Under the pieces are notes generated by a model, which made no database searches, was not told where the DNA came from, and saw only the letters and a list, made by a program, of their open reading frames with translations. Positions 9,323 through 16,050 of a stretch of DNA of 64,000 nucleotides are shown piece by piece; the first letter of the stretch is position 1; each line of letters begins with the position of its first letter. A program made the position numbers and the translations under genes. Origin of the DNA: BQWY01 sp046351095 (lineage in GTDB: Bacteria; Nitrospirota; Nitrospiria; Nitrospirales; Nitrospiraceae); the NCBI GenBank assembly GCA_046351095.1, contig JAXLZC010000001.1:2666001-2730000 (forward strand), given 5' to 3'.

Positions 9323-9483
9323 CCCGCTGCCCAACGGTCCGAAGAGCATCTCCTGCCATCGCTCTGACCCACGTCCCTATAGCGGTGCATTGCAGCTGGA
9401 AAGCGCATTCATCGGAGAATGAAACCGTTGCGCTAGACGCACATGGGCTCTCACGCACTTCTGTCGGCCTGGAGCTTGTACTG

Positions 9484-9996
9484 TCACATCTCGGTAAGCA
9501 GTTCGATCATTTGGGTCAGGCATGTATTCCACCCGTCATTGAAACCCATTTCGAGATGCATTTGGGTTTGCTGGGGCGAGCCATGCAATACGCGAGTGTT
9601 GTAGCGTGTACGTTTTCCCTCACCCTGAAGCGTGATGATGCACGTCATGACAATTTCCGCACAGGCTTTCTCTTGCTCCGTGGCAGGCGCGGCAGGACGA
9701 AAGCCTGCGAGCAAGGCAGAAGTCCACACAAGCCGCGTATGTGTGACGACATCAAGGAAGCAGCCTGTGCTCGGGAATTTGTCTCCGTCGGGACTTTGCA
9801 TCACGGTGTAGAATTCACCGCCCGGACGCAGATCAACGCGGCAATCCACAGTCTGCCAGGGTTTTGGGCAAAACCATTTCTTGAGCAGGTCCGGCTCAAC
9901 CAACGCTCGCCATACGACTTCTTTGGGAATGTCGATCTGACGCTCTAGAACCAAATCCAAATTTTTGTCGAAAGGCGCCAAATATGGATCGTTCAT
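9484..9996 (-). CDS. SRPBCC (AHSA1-like) domain protein
   Basis: A 170-residue START/Bet v1-type hydrophobic-pocket protein of the activator-of-Hsp90-ATPase-1-like (AHSA1) group. Seen: LERQIDIPKEVVWRALVEPDLLKKWFCPKP at the N-terminus, the classic 'interaction with W' block, then RPGGEFYTVM and the C-terminal helix GFNDGWNTCLTQMIELL. Its start overlaps the stop of the ArsR-family gene by 4 bases, so the two are translationally coupled. ArsR-SRPBCC pairs are very common, and the ligand is usually unknown. The pair has flatter base composition than its neighbours and may have been acquired. Confidence 0.88.
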   Translation of the reverse strand: MNDPYLAPFDKNLDLVLERQIDIPKEVVWRALVEPDLLKKWFCPKPWQTVDCRVDLRPGGEFYTVMQSPDGDKFPSTGCFLDVVTHTRLVWTSALLAGFRPAAPATEQEKACAEIVMTCIITLQGEGKRTRYNTRVLHGSPQQTQMHLEMGFNDGWNTCLTQMIELLTEM

Positions 9997-10331
9997 GTGG
10001 TGCTCCTTTTTCGCTTTGTGGATTTCGTGACCTCTTCAGTAAGCAGGGCGTCAAGCGCATCGAATCGTGCCTCCCACAGCCGTCTTGTTTTCAGCAGCCA
10101 GTGTTCGACTTCAGCGATTCCATCTGGATTCAGCGAGTAAATGCGCTGTTGCGCGCTCACCTCCACACGCACCAGGTTAGCCTGCTTGAGGACTTTCAAG
10201 TGCTGAGAAATCGCCGGTGGGCTGACACTGAAATGTTTGCCGATTTCAAACACAGGCATGCGTCCATGCGCAGCCAGCATCTCAACGATGTGGAATCGCG
10301 TCGGATCGGCGAGTGCGAAAAAAGCCAACAT
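9993..10331 (-). CDS. ArsR/SmtB-family transcriptional regulator
   Basis: A 112-residue winged-helix regulator. Seen: FFALADPTRFHIVEMLA, then FEIGKHFSVSPPAISQHLKVLKQANLV, the recognition helix region at about 28-55, and the wing VRVEVSAQQRIYSLNP. No ArsR metal-binding ELCVCD or DxHHxxxC motif is seen, so it belongs to the non-metal group that is paired with SRPBCC proteins. It is first in a two-gene leftward operon. A TTAATTAAGTATATAG AT-rich stretch immediately upstream (about 10350-10370) is the likely promoter/operator, suggesting autoregulation. Confidence 0.9.
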   Translation of the reverse strand: MLAFFALADPTRFHIVEMLAAHGRMPVFEIGKHFSVSPPAISQHLKVLKQANLVRVEVSAQQRIYSLNPDGIAEVEHWLLKTRRLWEARFDALDALLTEEVTKSTKRKRSTT

Positions 10332-10665
10332 GCGAGCAAGAGTACCGTCTCTGCTTAATTAAGTATATAGTGAATTTATGTTCGCCTCTCCATCCGGCTC
10401 ACGGCGGAGCAAGCCTTCCCGACGAAACCCACCGGGGTGTGCACGCCGACGGCCCTGTAGACGTTGGGGCTGGAAAACGGATGGGAAGCGACGTGGGTGT
10501 TCCCGTTGCATCGTGTTAGCCACCAAAGTGGCATCGCTTCATGCGAGCACGACAGACGCGTTTGTCTTGGAGGTGCCGGTCGTCGTGGTGTTTGGCAATC
10601 GATGCTGCTGGGCTTCCATAGTGGTCGCGGTTCTTCGCGGGCGTGAGATGGCTTCCAGAAACATC
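10332..10665. other. Intergenic region between arsR and the iron island
   Basis: About 330 bases with no supported gene. The arsR-proximal end is AT-rich and probably holds that gene's promoter. Several short open frames in the middle have no ribosome site and no recognisable protein pattern. The distal part leads into the Fur-controlled promoter at 10666. Confidence 0.4.
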
Positions 10666-10707
10666 TTGACTTTACAGGTGCGGGGTCTGTATTGATATTA
10701 GTTATCA
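10666..10707 (+). promoter_or_regulatory. Promoter with overlapping Fur box upstream of tonB (copy A)
   Basis: TTGACT (-35, 10666-10671) and TATTGA (-10, 10690-10695) are separated by 18 bases. TGATATTAGTTATCA at 10693-10707 overlaps the -10 and start site. It matches 12 of the 14 defined positions of the classical 7-1-7 Fur site TGATAATnATTATCA, and its outer five bases on each side form a perfect inverted repeat. Placement over the start site implies repression by Fur-iron. This is inference from the E. coli type consensus. Confidence 0.7.
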
Positions 10708-10807
10708 GAGTCGAAATATAGAGGAGGCGTCGGTCAGCCAGACGTCCTCCGCAAGGCCAGAGCCGCAGCGCCAGAGCCCACAGCCGTTCAACGCGACTGT
10801 GGGCTTT
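10708..10807 (+). promoter_or_regulatory. Structured leader with terminator-like hairpin before tonB (copy A)
   Basis: Between the Fur box and tonB lie two hairpins. The first pairs GGAGGCGTC with GACGTCCTCC (one bulged T) around 10722-10750. The second is a 9-bp stem AGCCCACAG / CTGTGGGCT (10775-10783 and 10797-10805) followed by only three T residues. The block AGGCCAGA (10754-10761) and CAGAGCCCAC just before the second hairpin recur upstream of fecI at about 20004-20032. It may be an attenuator, a processed small RNA, or both. Confidence 0.5.
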
Positions 10808-10838
10808 GTGCTGTTGGCTGGGTCAGCTGCACCGAACC

Positions 10839-11813
10839 ATGGATTCAACGTTCCTCGCCTCACCCCATCATGCGGCTCGCTCGCTCGAATCGTGCGAGGG
10901 GGCTGTGTCTGTTGTGGTGGCGGGAACTGTAAGGTGCCGTAGGAGCCGACGTAGGCAAGCGGCTGCGCTGTGCTCAAATACCCTGTCCTGGTGCATCTCG
11001 ATTGTGACGCATGGATTGGTATGCGGCGTGATCGGTACCGTCCATTTCTATACGGCGCAGCAGTCGTCGGTGACGGTGGACATGCCGTTTCGCTGGAATG
11101 TGACCCTTACCGCTTCGCCGCAGGCGTCGATCACACAGGAGCGGGCGTTGGAGTCTCTGCAGCTGGCCGCGAACCCGCCCGCCACCCGTCTCGACGCGAC
11201 ATCTCCTCCCACGCCGTCCGTGCGCACCGCTCCCACGAGTGTTCGTCCCAGCCTCGTGCCGGATGCCGCCGCGCCAGCGCCTTTTGCCTCTGCGGAAAAG
11301 GCATCGACGGCCCCCTCCCGGGAGACCGCTTCAGAGTCGGGAATCTCGAATGTGGTGCCGATTGTATCGGACGATCAGGCAGTTGCGTGGTTCGAAACGC
11401 TTCCACCCTGGATACCGCAATCTGTGGAGCAGCCTATTGTCCAGGTTGTGGGAGCCATGCAGTCGGAGGTCGTTCGACATGCTCCAGTGCCAGTCGAGCG
11501 CTCGGTTCGGCAACGGGACGTGCACCCCGACTATGATTGGCTGATGCGGCATTTGCGAGAGAAGGTGGAGCAGGTCAAGTGGTATCCGCCTGTGGCGCGA
11601 GCCAATCGTTGGCAGGGGCGGGTGGTAGTGCAGGTGCGGGTCGACGGGCGCGGCGAACTGTTGGCCCCGGCCGTGGAAGAGAGTTCCGGATACGCCGTAC
11701 TGGATGATGCGGCGGTCAAAGCCCTCGCGGCGGCGTCTCCGCTGACACTGGCGTATGACTTGTCGGATCAGGATGTCGTGATGCTTGTGCCGATGAACTA
11801 TCAGCTGGAATAG
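10839..11813 (+). CDS. tonB: TonB-family energy transducer (TonB 1)
   Basis: A TonB protein linking the proton motive force, via ExbB/ExbD, to outer-membrane receptors. Seen: a membrane helix (about residues 50-70) followed by the juxtamembrane motif PFRWNV, a Pro/Ala/Ser-rich periplasmic spacer, and a C-terminal TonB domain with WYPPVARANRWQGRVVV and ESSGYAVLDDAAVKALAAASPL. I used the ATG at 10839 (324 aa). An in-frame GTG at 10905 preceded by GAGGGGG is a credible alternative and gives a shorter cytoplasmic tail. It is the first gene of a tonB-exbB-exbD-tonB cluster. A paralogue lies at 12779. Confidence 0.85.
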   Translation: MDSTFLASPHHAARSLESCEGAVSVVVAGTVRCRRSRRRQAAALCSNTLSWCISIVTHGLVCGVIGTVHFYTAQQSSVTVDMPFRWNVTLTASPQASITQERALESLQLAANPPATRLDATSPPTPSVRTAPTSVRPSLVPDAAAPAPFASAEKASTAPSRETASESGISNVVPIVSDDQAVAWFETLPPWIPQSVEQPIVQVVGAMQSEVVRHAPVPVERSVRQRDVHPDYDWLMRHLREKVEQVKWYPPVARANRWQGRVVVQVRVDGRGELLAPAVEESSGYAVLDDAAVKALAAASPLTLAYDLSDQDVVMLVPMNYQLE

Positions 11814-11992
11814 GGCGAGATGCGCGGGCCGCCCGCGAGCTCGATGCCGACTCCAACGCTGAGCGCGGGACTCCGGAAATCTAGCGGCGCCCTCCAGGCG
11901 GGGCTGTGATTTCTTGAGGTGAGGACTTGTTCCGTTGATTCGTCTTATCGGGAGGTGTGTGTGCAGTCACGCAGAGGGGGGAGGCGAGGGCG

Positions 11993-12418
11993 ATGGATGG
12001 ACTGAAGCTTGTGGTGGACTACGGCGTGATCGGCTTGTTGCTTGTGCTGAGCCTCTGGACGGTGGCCGTGGCAGTGGAGCGATGGATCTTCTATCGACGC
12101 ATTGCGCCCGCGCAGTTCGACAACATCGAATCATTCGAACTGGCACTGACGCAAAGACTGGTTGTGATCGGGACGGTTGCGGCCAATGCACCGTATATCG
12201 GCTTACTGGGGACGGTCCTCGGAATCATGTTGACGTTTCACACGATGGGGACGTCAGGTCAGATGGCCGTCGGCGCCATCATGGTTGGGCTAAGCTTGGC
12301 GCTGAAGGCCACAGCCGTCGGATTGCTCGTGGCGATCCCCTGCGTCGTGCTCAACAACGTGCTCCGTCGGCGCGTGGCGGAACTCTTGACGCACTATAAG
12401 GTGGCCCATGGAGCGTGA
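11993..12418 (+). CDS. exbB: ExbB-type proton-channel subunit (short form)
   Basis: A 141-residue MotA/TolQ/ExbB-family protein. The first helix YGVIGLLLVLSLWTVAVAVE is followed by a short loop rather than the long cytoplasmic domain of E. coli ExbB. The conserved NAPYIGLLGTVLGIMLTF helix and the third helix SLALKATAVGLLVAIPCVVL follow. The short form is also known from Helicobacter-type systems. The ATG at 11993 has GAGGGCG just upstream; in-frame codons before it add nothing family-like. It overlaps exbD by 11 bases, which indicates coupled translation. Confidence 0.92.
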   Translation: MDGLKLVVDYGVIGLLLVLSLWTVAVAVERWIFYRRIAPAQFDNIESFELALTQRLVVIGTVAANAPYIGLLGTVLGIMLTFHTMGTSGQMAVGAIMVGLSLALKATAVGLLVAIPCVVLNNVLRRRVAELLTHYKVAHGA

Positions 12419-12782
12419 GGTCAACCAGATCAACGTTATTCCGCTCGTCGACGTTATGCTGGTGTTGTTGGTCATTGTGTTGACGACGGCCACGTTCATT
12501 TCGACCGGGCATGTGCCGGTGGATTTGGCCAAAGCGACGGAAGCCGGAGAGCGAAAAGATGTCCCCCTCGTGCTGACGCTCACGTCCGACGGGCGCCTCT
12601 ATGTCAATGATCATGAAGTCGAGACCAATGGGCTCAAGACCGTGCTACAGCCGCATCCCCGTGAATCGCTCGTCGTGGTGCGGGCTGATCGGGTGACGAT
12701 TTTGGAACGGTTCGTGGGGGTCGTGGACGAGGTCCGCGGGATGGGCTTTCGACAAGTCAGCCTGGAAGTGGTGCGCTCATGA
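12408..12782 (+). CDS. exbD: ExbD/TolR-family subunit
   Basis: A 124-residue ExbD. Seen: NQINVIPLVDVMLVLLVIVLTTATF, with the essential membrane aspartate in PLVDVML at about residue 15, then a periplasmic TolR-like domain (LVLTLTSDGRLYVND... LVVVRADRVTILERFVGVVDEVRGMGF). It forms the proton-driven motor with ExbB. Its start lies inside exbB and its stop overlaps the second tonB gene by 4 bases (ATGA), so the operon is tightly coupled. Confidence 0.93.
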   Translation: MEREVNQINVIPLVDVMLVLLVIVLTTATFISTGHVPVDLAKATEAGERKDVPLVLTLTSDGRLYVNDHEVETNGLKTVLQPHPRESLVVVRADRVTILERFVGVVDEVRGMGFRQVSLEVVRS

Positions 12783-13765
12783 GCGACACAGCCTGCGTAT
12801 CTCAGGCACAGGCCTCTCGGCCATATTGGCTGCATGGCTGGACGTTTTCCTGTGTGTCGCATGTCCTCGGGGTCGGCGGGGTCGTGTTCTTGATGGCTGG
12901 GCTGTCCGAGCAGGTGGTGGTGGAGCCGTTCCGGTGGAATGTCGCAGTGATAGAGGCCCCCGCACCTCCGTCGACTCCAGCCCCCGCCATCTCTGAGCCG
13001 GTCTCACCCCCGATTCCGGCACGGCCTGCGACACCTCCGCCTCGCACACCAGCGGTTGCGGAACGGTCGCGCCCTGGCGCGTCGCAACGTTCCCAGCCGG
13101 TGCAGGCGGTCACCGCCCAAGTGGAAGCCATGGAGTCGACGCCACAAGCGATGGAGGTTGTCGCGGTGACGCCCGCTGTGAGTCATGGCACGAGCGAGGC
13201 TGCGGCACCCCTCGCGGCTGCTGTGGTCGAGACCTCACCAGCGACGACAACGACCATTCCGCAGATCGTCTCCACCGCAGAGGCGACCGCTGCGCAGCCG
13301 ATATCGCGCGACTCTGTGGTGGAGTTTGCTCCCGCTACGTCCGAGGCTGCAGTTGAGGCAACGGAACGTCCGGTCGCCGTTCAGCGAGAGATGGCGGCCG
13401 CCGTCACGACAGCACAGCCCGCGGTCACCCGAGGCAGCGTCACGCAGCGCGCCGTGCATCATCGCCAGGTCGAGGCCGATTTCGGATGGCTGCGCGATAC
13501 GTTATGGGGGCGGATCGAACAATTGAAACGCTACCCGATGCAGGCTCGGGCAAACCACTGGGAGGGCCGCGTCGTTGTGGAGGCGGTCATTCGAGAGGAC
13601 GGCGAGGTGGTTGGACTCCACATCGCAGAAAGTTCGGGCCGCGAGGTATTGGACCAAGAGGCCATGGTGGTCATGAAAAAGGCGTCCCCGTTGCGGTTGA
13701 AACATCCGCTCGGCCGATCTCAAGTCACTATTCTTGTCCCGATCACCTATCGGCTTGATGGATAG
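12779..13765 (+). CDS. tonB: TonB-family energy transducer (TonB 2)
   Basis: A 328-residue TonB paralogue of the protein at 10839. It has an N-terminal helix (VLGVGGVVFLMAGL), the same PFRWNV motif just after the membrane, a very long Pro/Ala/Thr/Val spacer of about 160 residues, and the C-terminal domain with RYPMQARANHWEGRVVV and ESSGREVLDQEAMVVMKKASPL. The ATGA overlap with exbD fixes the start. Two TonBs served by a single ExbB/ExbD pair may address the two receptors downstream, or differ in spacer reach. Confidence 0.9.
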   Translation: MSDTACVSQAQASRPYWLHGWTFSCVSHVLGVGGVVFLMAGLSEQVVVEPFRWNVAVIEAPAPPSTPAPAISEPVSPPIPARPATPPPRTPAVAERSRPGASQRSQPVQAVTAQVEAMESTPQAMEVVAVTPAVSHGTSEAAAPLAAAVVETSPATTTTIPQIVSTAEATAAQPISRDSVVEFAPATSEAAVEATERPVAVQREMAAAVTTAQPAVTRGSVTQRAVHHRQVEADFGWLRDTLWGRIEQLKRYPMQARANHWEGRVVVEAVIREDGEVVGLHIAESSGREVLDQEAMVVMKKASPLRLKHPLGRSQVTILVPITYRLDG

Positions 13766-13844
13766 CCGCGACCGGCTCGTCGATGTGGAACGATCACGGT
13801 CGCAAATTCGGATGGAAACGTGCGCGACAGACAGGAGGGGGAGT

Positions 13845-14309
13845 ATGAAGCCGTGGCTGCAGGGAAGTGGATGGTATCGGGTTGCGATGGGGGTTGTCGC
13901 CGGTGTCGGGGCGCTGAGTGCACTGTGCGCCGGTCCAGCGTTGGCGGAGGGGAAAGGAGACCGGCTGTTCCACGCCGTCGCGACCGACGCTAAGGGTGTG
14001 GAGACCGATGTGAAGAACGTGGTGTTTTATTGGGAAGAGAAGATCAGCGAAACGTCGTTTGTACCGCATGAGTTACGCGAAGTGCCGGTGAAGCGCGGAA
14101 CCGCCACCGTCAAAATCAAATTCGATAACATCAAGCAGATCGATCTAAAGCCGTCCGGCGCGGCAGCGCCGCCGAATGTGGCGATCACGTTGAACGACGG
14201 GAAAAGTGGCGACTTTACTCTCGCGGTGGCGGGGAGCTTTAAGGGACAGTCCGACTTCGGTGAAGTGGAACTGCCGGCGGCCGAGCTCAAGAAGTTGACG
14301 TTTAAGTAA
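13845..14309 (+). CDS. Periplasmic protein of unknown function in the tonB operon
   Basis: A 154-residue exported protein. The signal peptide ends near ALAEGKGD (about residue 33). The mature part is beta-rich and Lys/Asp-rich (FHAVATDAKGVETDVKNVVFYWEEK) with no cysteine. I do not recognise the family. GGAGGGGGAG sits just before the ATG at 13845; the frame is open upstream but without a ribosome site. It starts about 80 bases after tonB 2 in the same direction, so it is probably co-expressed and may bind an iron ligand or scaffold the TonB complex; that role is a guess. Confidence 0.75.
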   Translation: MKPWLQGSGWYRVAMGVVAGVGALSALCAGPALAEGKGDRLFHAVATDAKGVETDVKNVVFYWEEKISETSFVPHELREVPVKRGTATVKIKFDNIKQIDLKPSGAAAPPNVAITLNDGKSGDFTLAVAGSFKGQSDFGEVELPAAELKKLTFK

Positions 14310-14752
14310 CGGGCTGTCGAGAGCAGGTCATCTGATGCGCACAGCCGCCCGCTTCTAGGGGCAGTTCGACGGTCGGCGAGGGGGGTGCCGTCCGCGATGA
14401 CGTCTGGTGAGGCGGCGCCCGCACCCTCGCGGGTCAGTCGTCAGCATCCTGGGTGGGCACCGCCGCATTGTCCGCGGCCAGCAAGTGCTCACGGTTTCAG
14501 CTTGTATGCCTACATAGATGGGGGAACTTCGGAATGGCGCTCGTCCCGAGTAATTGAAAATGAGAGTACAACTCGTTATCGACAAAATCGGTGTTGGATT
14601 GAGATGACGGCGCGCAGCACTTGCAGTACGACCTATTCCAATACGGACAGGTCGCAACCGTGGCTCGAGCACGGCAACGTAGGTGCCAAAGGCCATGGGT
14701 GCGCTCCGCCGTATGGACGTGCGCGGTTCAATACCCCCCAAGGGCGTGCCCG
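14310..14752. other. Intergenic region before the Cys-rich small-gene cluster
   Basis: About 440 bases without a supported gene. Open frames here lack ribosome sites and look compositionally random. A Fur-like stretch, GAAAATGAGA followed after 9 bases by CGTTATC (14556-14580), resembles two separated Fur half-sites, so the cluster starting at 14753 may also be iron-regulated. The match is imperfect and offered with low confidence. Confidence 0.3.
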
Positions 14753-14971
14753 ATGATCAAGTCCTTCAGGTCACCGCCGACTGGGGCCAAGACGCAGCCG
14801 CGCTGTCGCCGATGCGACGCCGTGCTGATCGCCTCTCCCGTGCTCGACGACTCCCGTTCGTCTCACGAATGGATGTGCATCAATTGTGATGATGCGTCGT
14901 GGTATGGACCACGACGGGCGCTGAGGGCGCGTGCTGTACGCGTCAGCACCCAACTGGAGGGTCTGTCATGA
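14753..14971 (+). CDS. Small zinc-ribbon protein
   Basis: A 72-residue protein with two CxxC knuckles, CRRC (about 18-21) and CINC (about 42-45), about 20 residues apart, the spacing of a zinc ribbon. The rest is Arg-rich. Its stop overlaps the start of the next gene as ATGA (14968-14971), which supports both starts and implies translational coupling. Named family not recognised. It may bind metal, nucleic acid or a protein partner of the iron uptake genes. Confidence 0.6.
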   Translation: MIKSFRSPPTGAKTQPRCRRCDAVLIASPVLDDSRSSHEWMCINCDDASWYGPRRALRARAVRVSTQLEGLS

Positions 14972-15465
14972 GCTATCACGGCAGGTATGTCCTGGATTTT
15001 CAAGTGCCGGCGTTGGTGGCGTCCGATCTGAAGTATTTCGATGGCAATTCCTGCAGGGGCCGGGTTGTCGTCCTCTGTTTTTTGCCCTACCCAGGAGTGG
15101 TTCCGATCGAAGAACTCGATCGCCGGCACGCGGAATTCGCCGCCTCATCCGTGCATCTGCTGATCGTCGCGTCGGGGGCCCGCTCTCTGGAAGACTTATG
15201 GATCGGATCGCCCGTTCGTCCGCAGGGCTGCGTTCTGGGAGATCCGTGCGGGCGGCTGCACCGCGCCTTCAGGGTGCCCCGTACGAGCGCTTCGATGCGC
15301 TGCCTGACGTTCGTCACCGATCCGCGCGGCATCTTGCGTCTTCGACTCACGCACGATTTTCGCGATCCAGATCTTCAAACGTTACGTCATATCGTCTCGG
15401 TCTATACCGGTGTCGAGAGGGGGGAGCCCCTACGTGCAGAAGGTAGTTGCTGTGTCACGCACTAG
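14968..15465 (+). CDS. Peroxiredoxin-fold protein lacking the peroxidatic cysteine
   Basis: A 165-residue thioredoxin-fold protein of the AhpC/TSA (redoxin) type: VLDFQVPAL at the N-terminus, RGRVVVLCFLPYPG as the central strand and loop, then HLLIVASGARSL and a C-terminal TFVTDPRGILRLRLTHDF. In normal peroxiredoxins the loop after the first strand reads P..TPVCP; here it reads LPYPGVVPIEEL, so the peroxidatic cysteine position holds valine. Other cysteines (about 29, 37, 85, 90, 106 and two near the C-terminus) remain. It is therefore probably not a standard peroxidase. The start is fixed by the ATGA overlap and by GGAGGG upstream. Confidence 0.7.
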   Translation: MSYHGRYVLDFQVPALVASDLKYFDGNSCRGRVVVLCFLPYPGVVPIEELDRRHAEFAASSVHLLIVASGARSLEDLWIGSPVRPQGCVLGDPCGRLHRAFRVPRTSASMRCLTFVTDPRGILRLRLTHDFRDPDLQTLRHIVSVYTGVERGEPLRAEGSCCVTH

Positions 15466-15528
15466 TGCGCCGAGGCATCCACAGTCCGTCGAGCAGGCAG
15501 GCCTGCAAAGACAAGGAGACGCATCGCT

Positions 15529-15747
15529 ATGAAGGAGGCAGGACAGGAAGACGGCGTCACGAAGGTGACCCTCTGCGGTTGCGGGAAACTGCATTTCAGC
15601 TATGGGCCTGTGACAGTGCATTTTGAACGCGATCAATTCTTGCAGTTTGCGGAGTCTGTCGGTCGCATCGCCGCGTGTGTGCGCCAGGCTCCGCATAATC
15701 AGGCGACCTCCGGGAGCGCGCAGCCGGCATCCACCCTGTGCCACTAG
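15529..15747 (+). CDS. Small protein of unknown function with a CGCG motif
   Basis: A 72-residue protein opening with a polar stretch, then VTLCGCGKLHFSYGPVTVHFERDQFLQFAESV, a compact beta-hairpin plus helix, and a low-complexity tail. The CxC pair could bind metal. AAGGAG lies 10 bases before the ATG. Family not recognised. It lies between the peroxiredoxin-like gene and a 51-residue zinc-ribbon gene, all pointing to the siderophore receptor. Confidence 0.6.
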   Translation: MKEAGQEDGVTKVTLCGCGKLHFSYGPVTVHFERDQFLQFAESVGRIAACVRQAPHNQATSGSAQPASTLCH

Positions 15748-15758
15748 TCCATTCCACG

Positions 15759-15914
15759 ATGAAATTACGAGACTGTCCTCGCTGTCGACTCGGGCGACTG
15801 CTGTTCACAGGCGCCTACTGGGAGTGCCTAGGGTGCGGGTACATCGTCACCCACCAAGCGCTCCTGATCGACGAGCGGCACGGGGCCATCGGCGCGCGCG
15901 CCTCACCCTCGTAG
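15759..15914 (+). CDS. 51-residue zinc-ribbon protein
   Basis: A very short gene read directly from the sequence. The protein has CPRC at residues 6-9 and CLGC at 23-26, with a 13-residue gap and aromatic residues between, a minimal zinc ribbon. It starts 11 bases after the previous stop. It ends SPS-stop at 15914. It would be missed by common length cut-offs. It resembles the ribbon at 14753 in plan, so the cluster has two such proteins. Confidence 0.5.
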   Translation: MKLRDCPRCRLGRLLFTGAYWECLGCGYIVTHQALLIDERHGAIGARASPS

Positions 15915-16050
15915 GCTCCCGTCTCTCTCGGTCATCCCAGGCAGTGTGGACAGTTCTGAGGGGTCTGTCGGTGCGCCTTGCGCAACAGGGCGACGCGCCG
16001 CGGGCCTAGGTATTTCACGATGAAGATGGATTGTCTAAGGAGGCGTCGGC

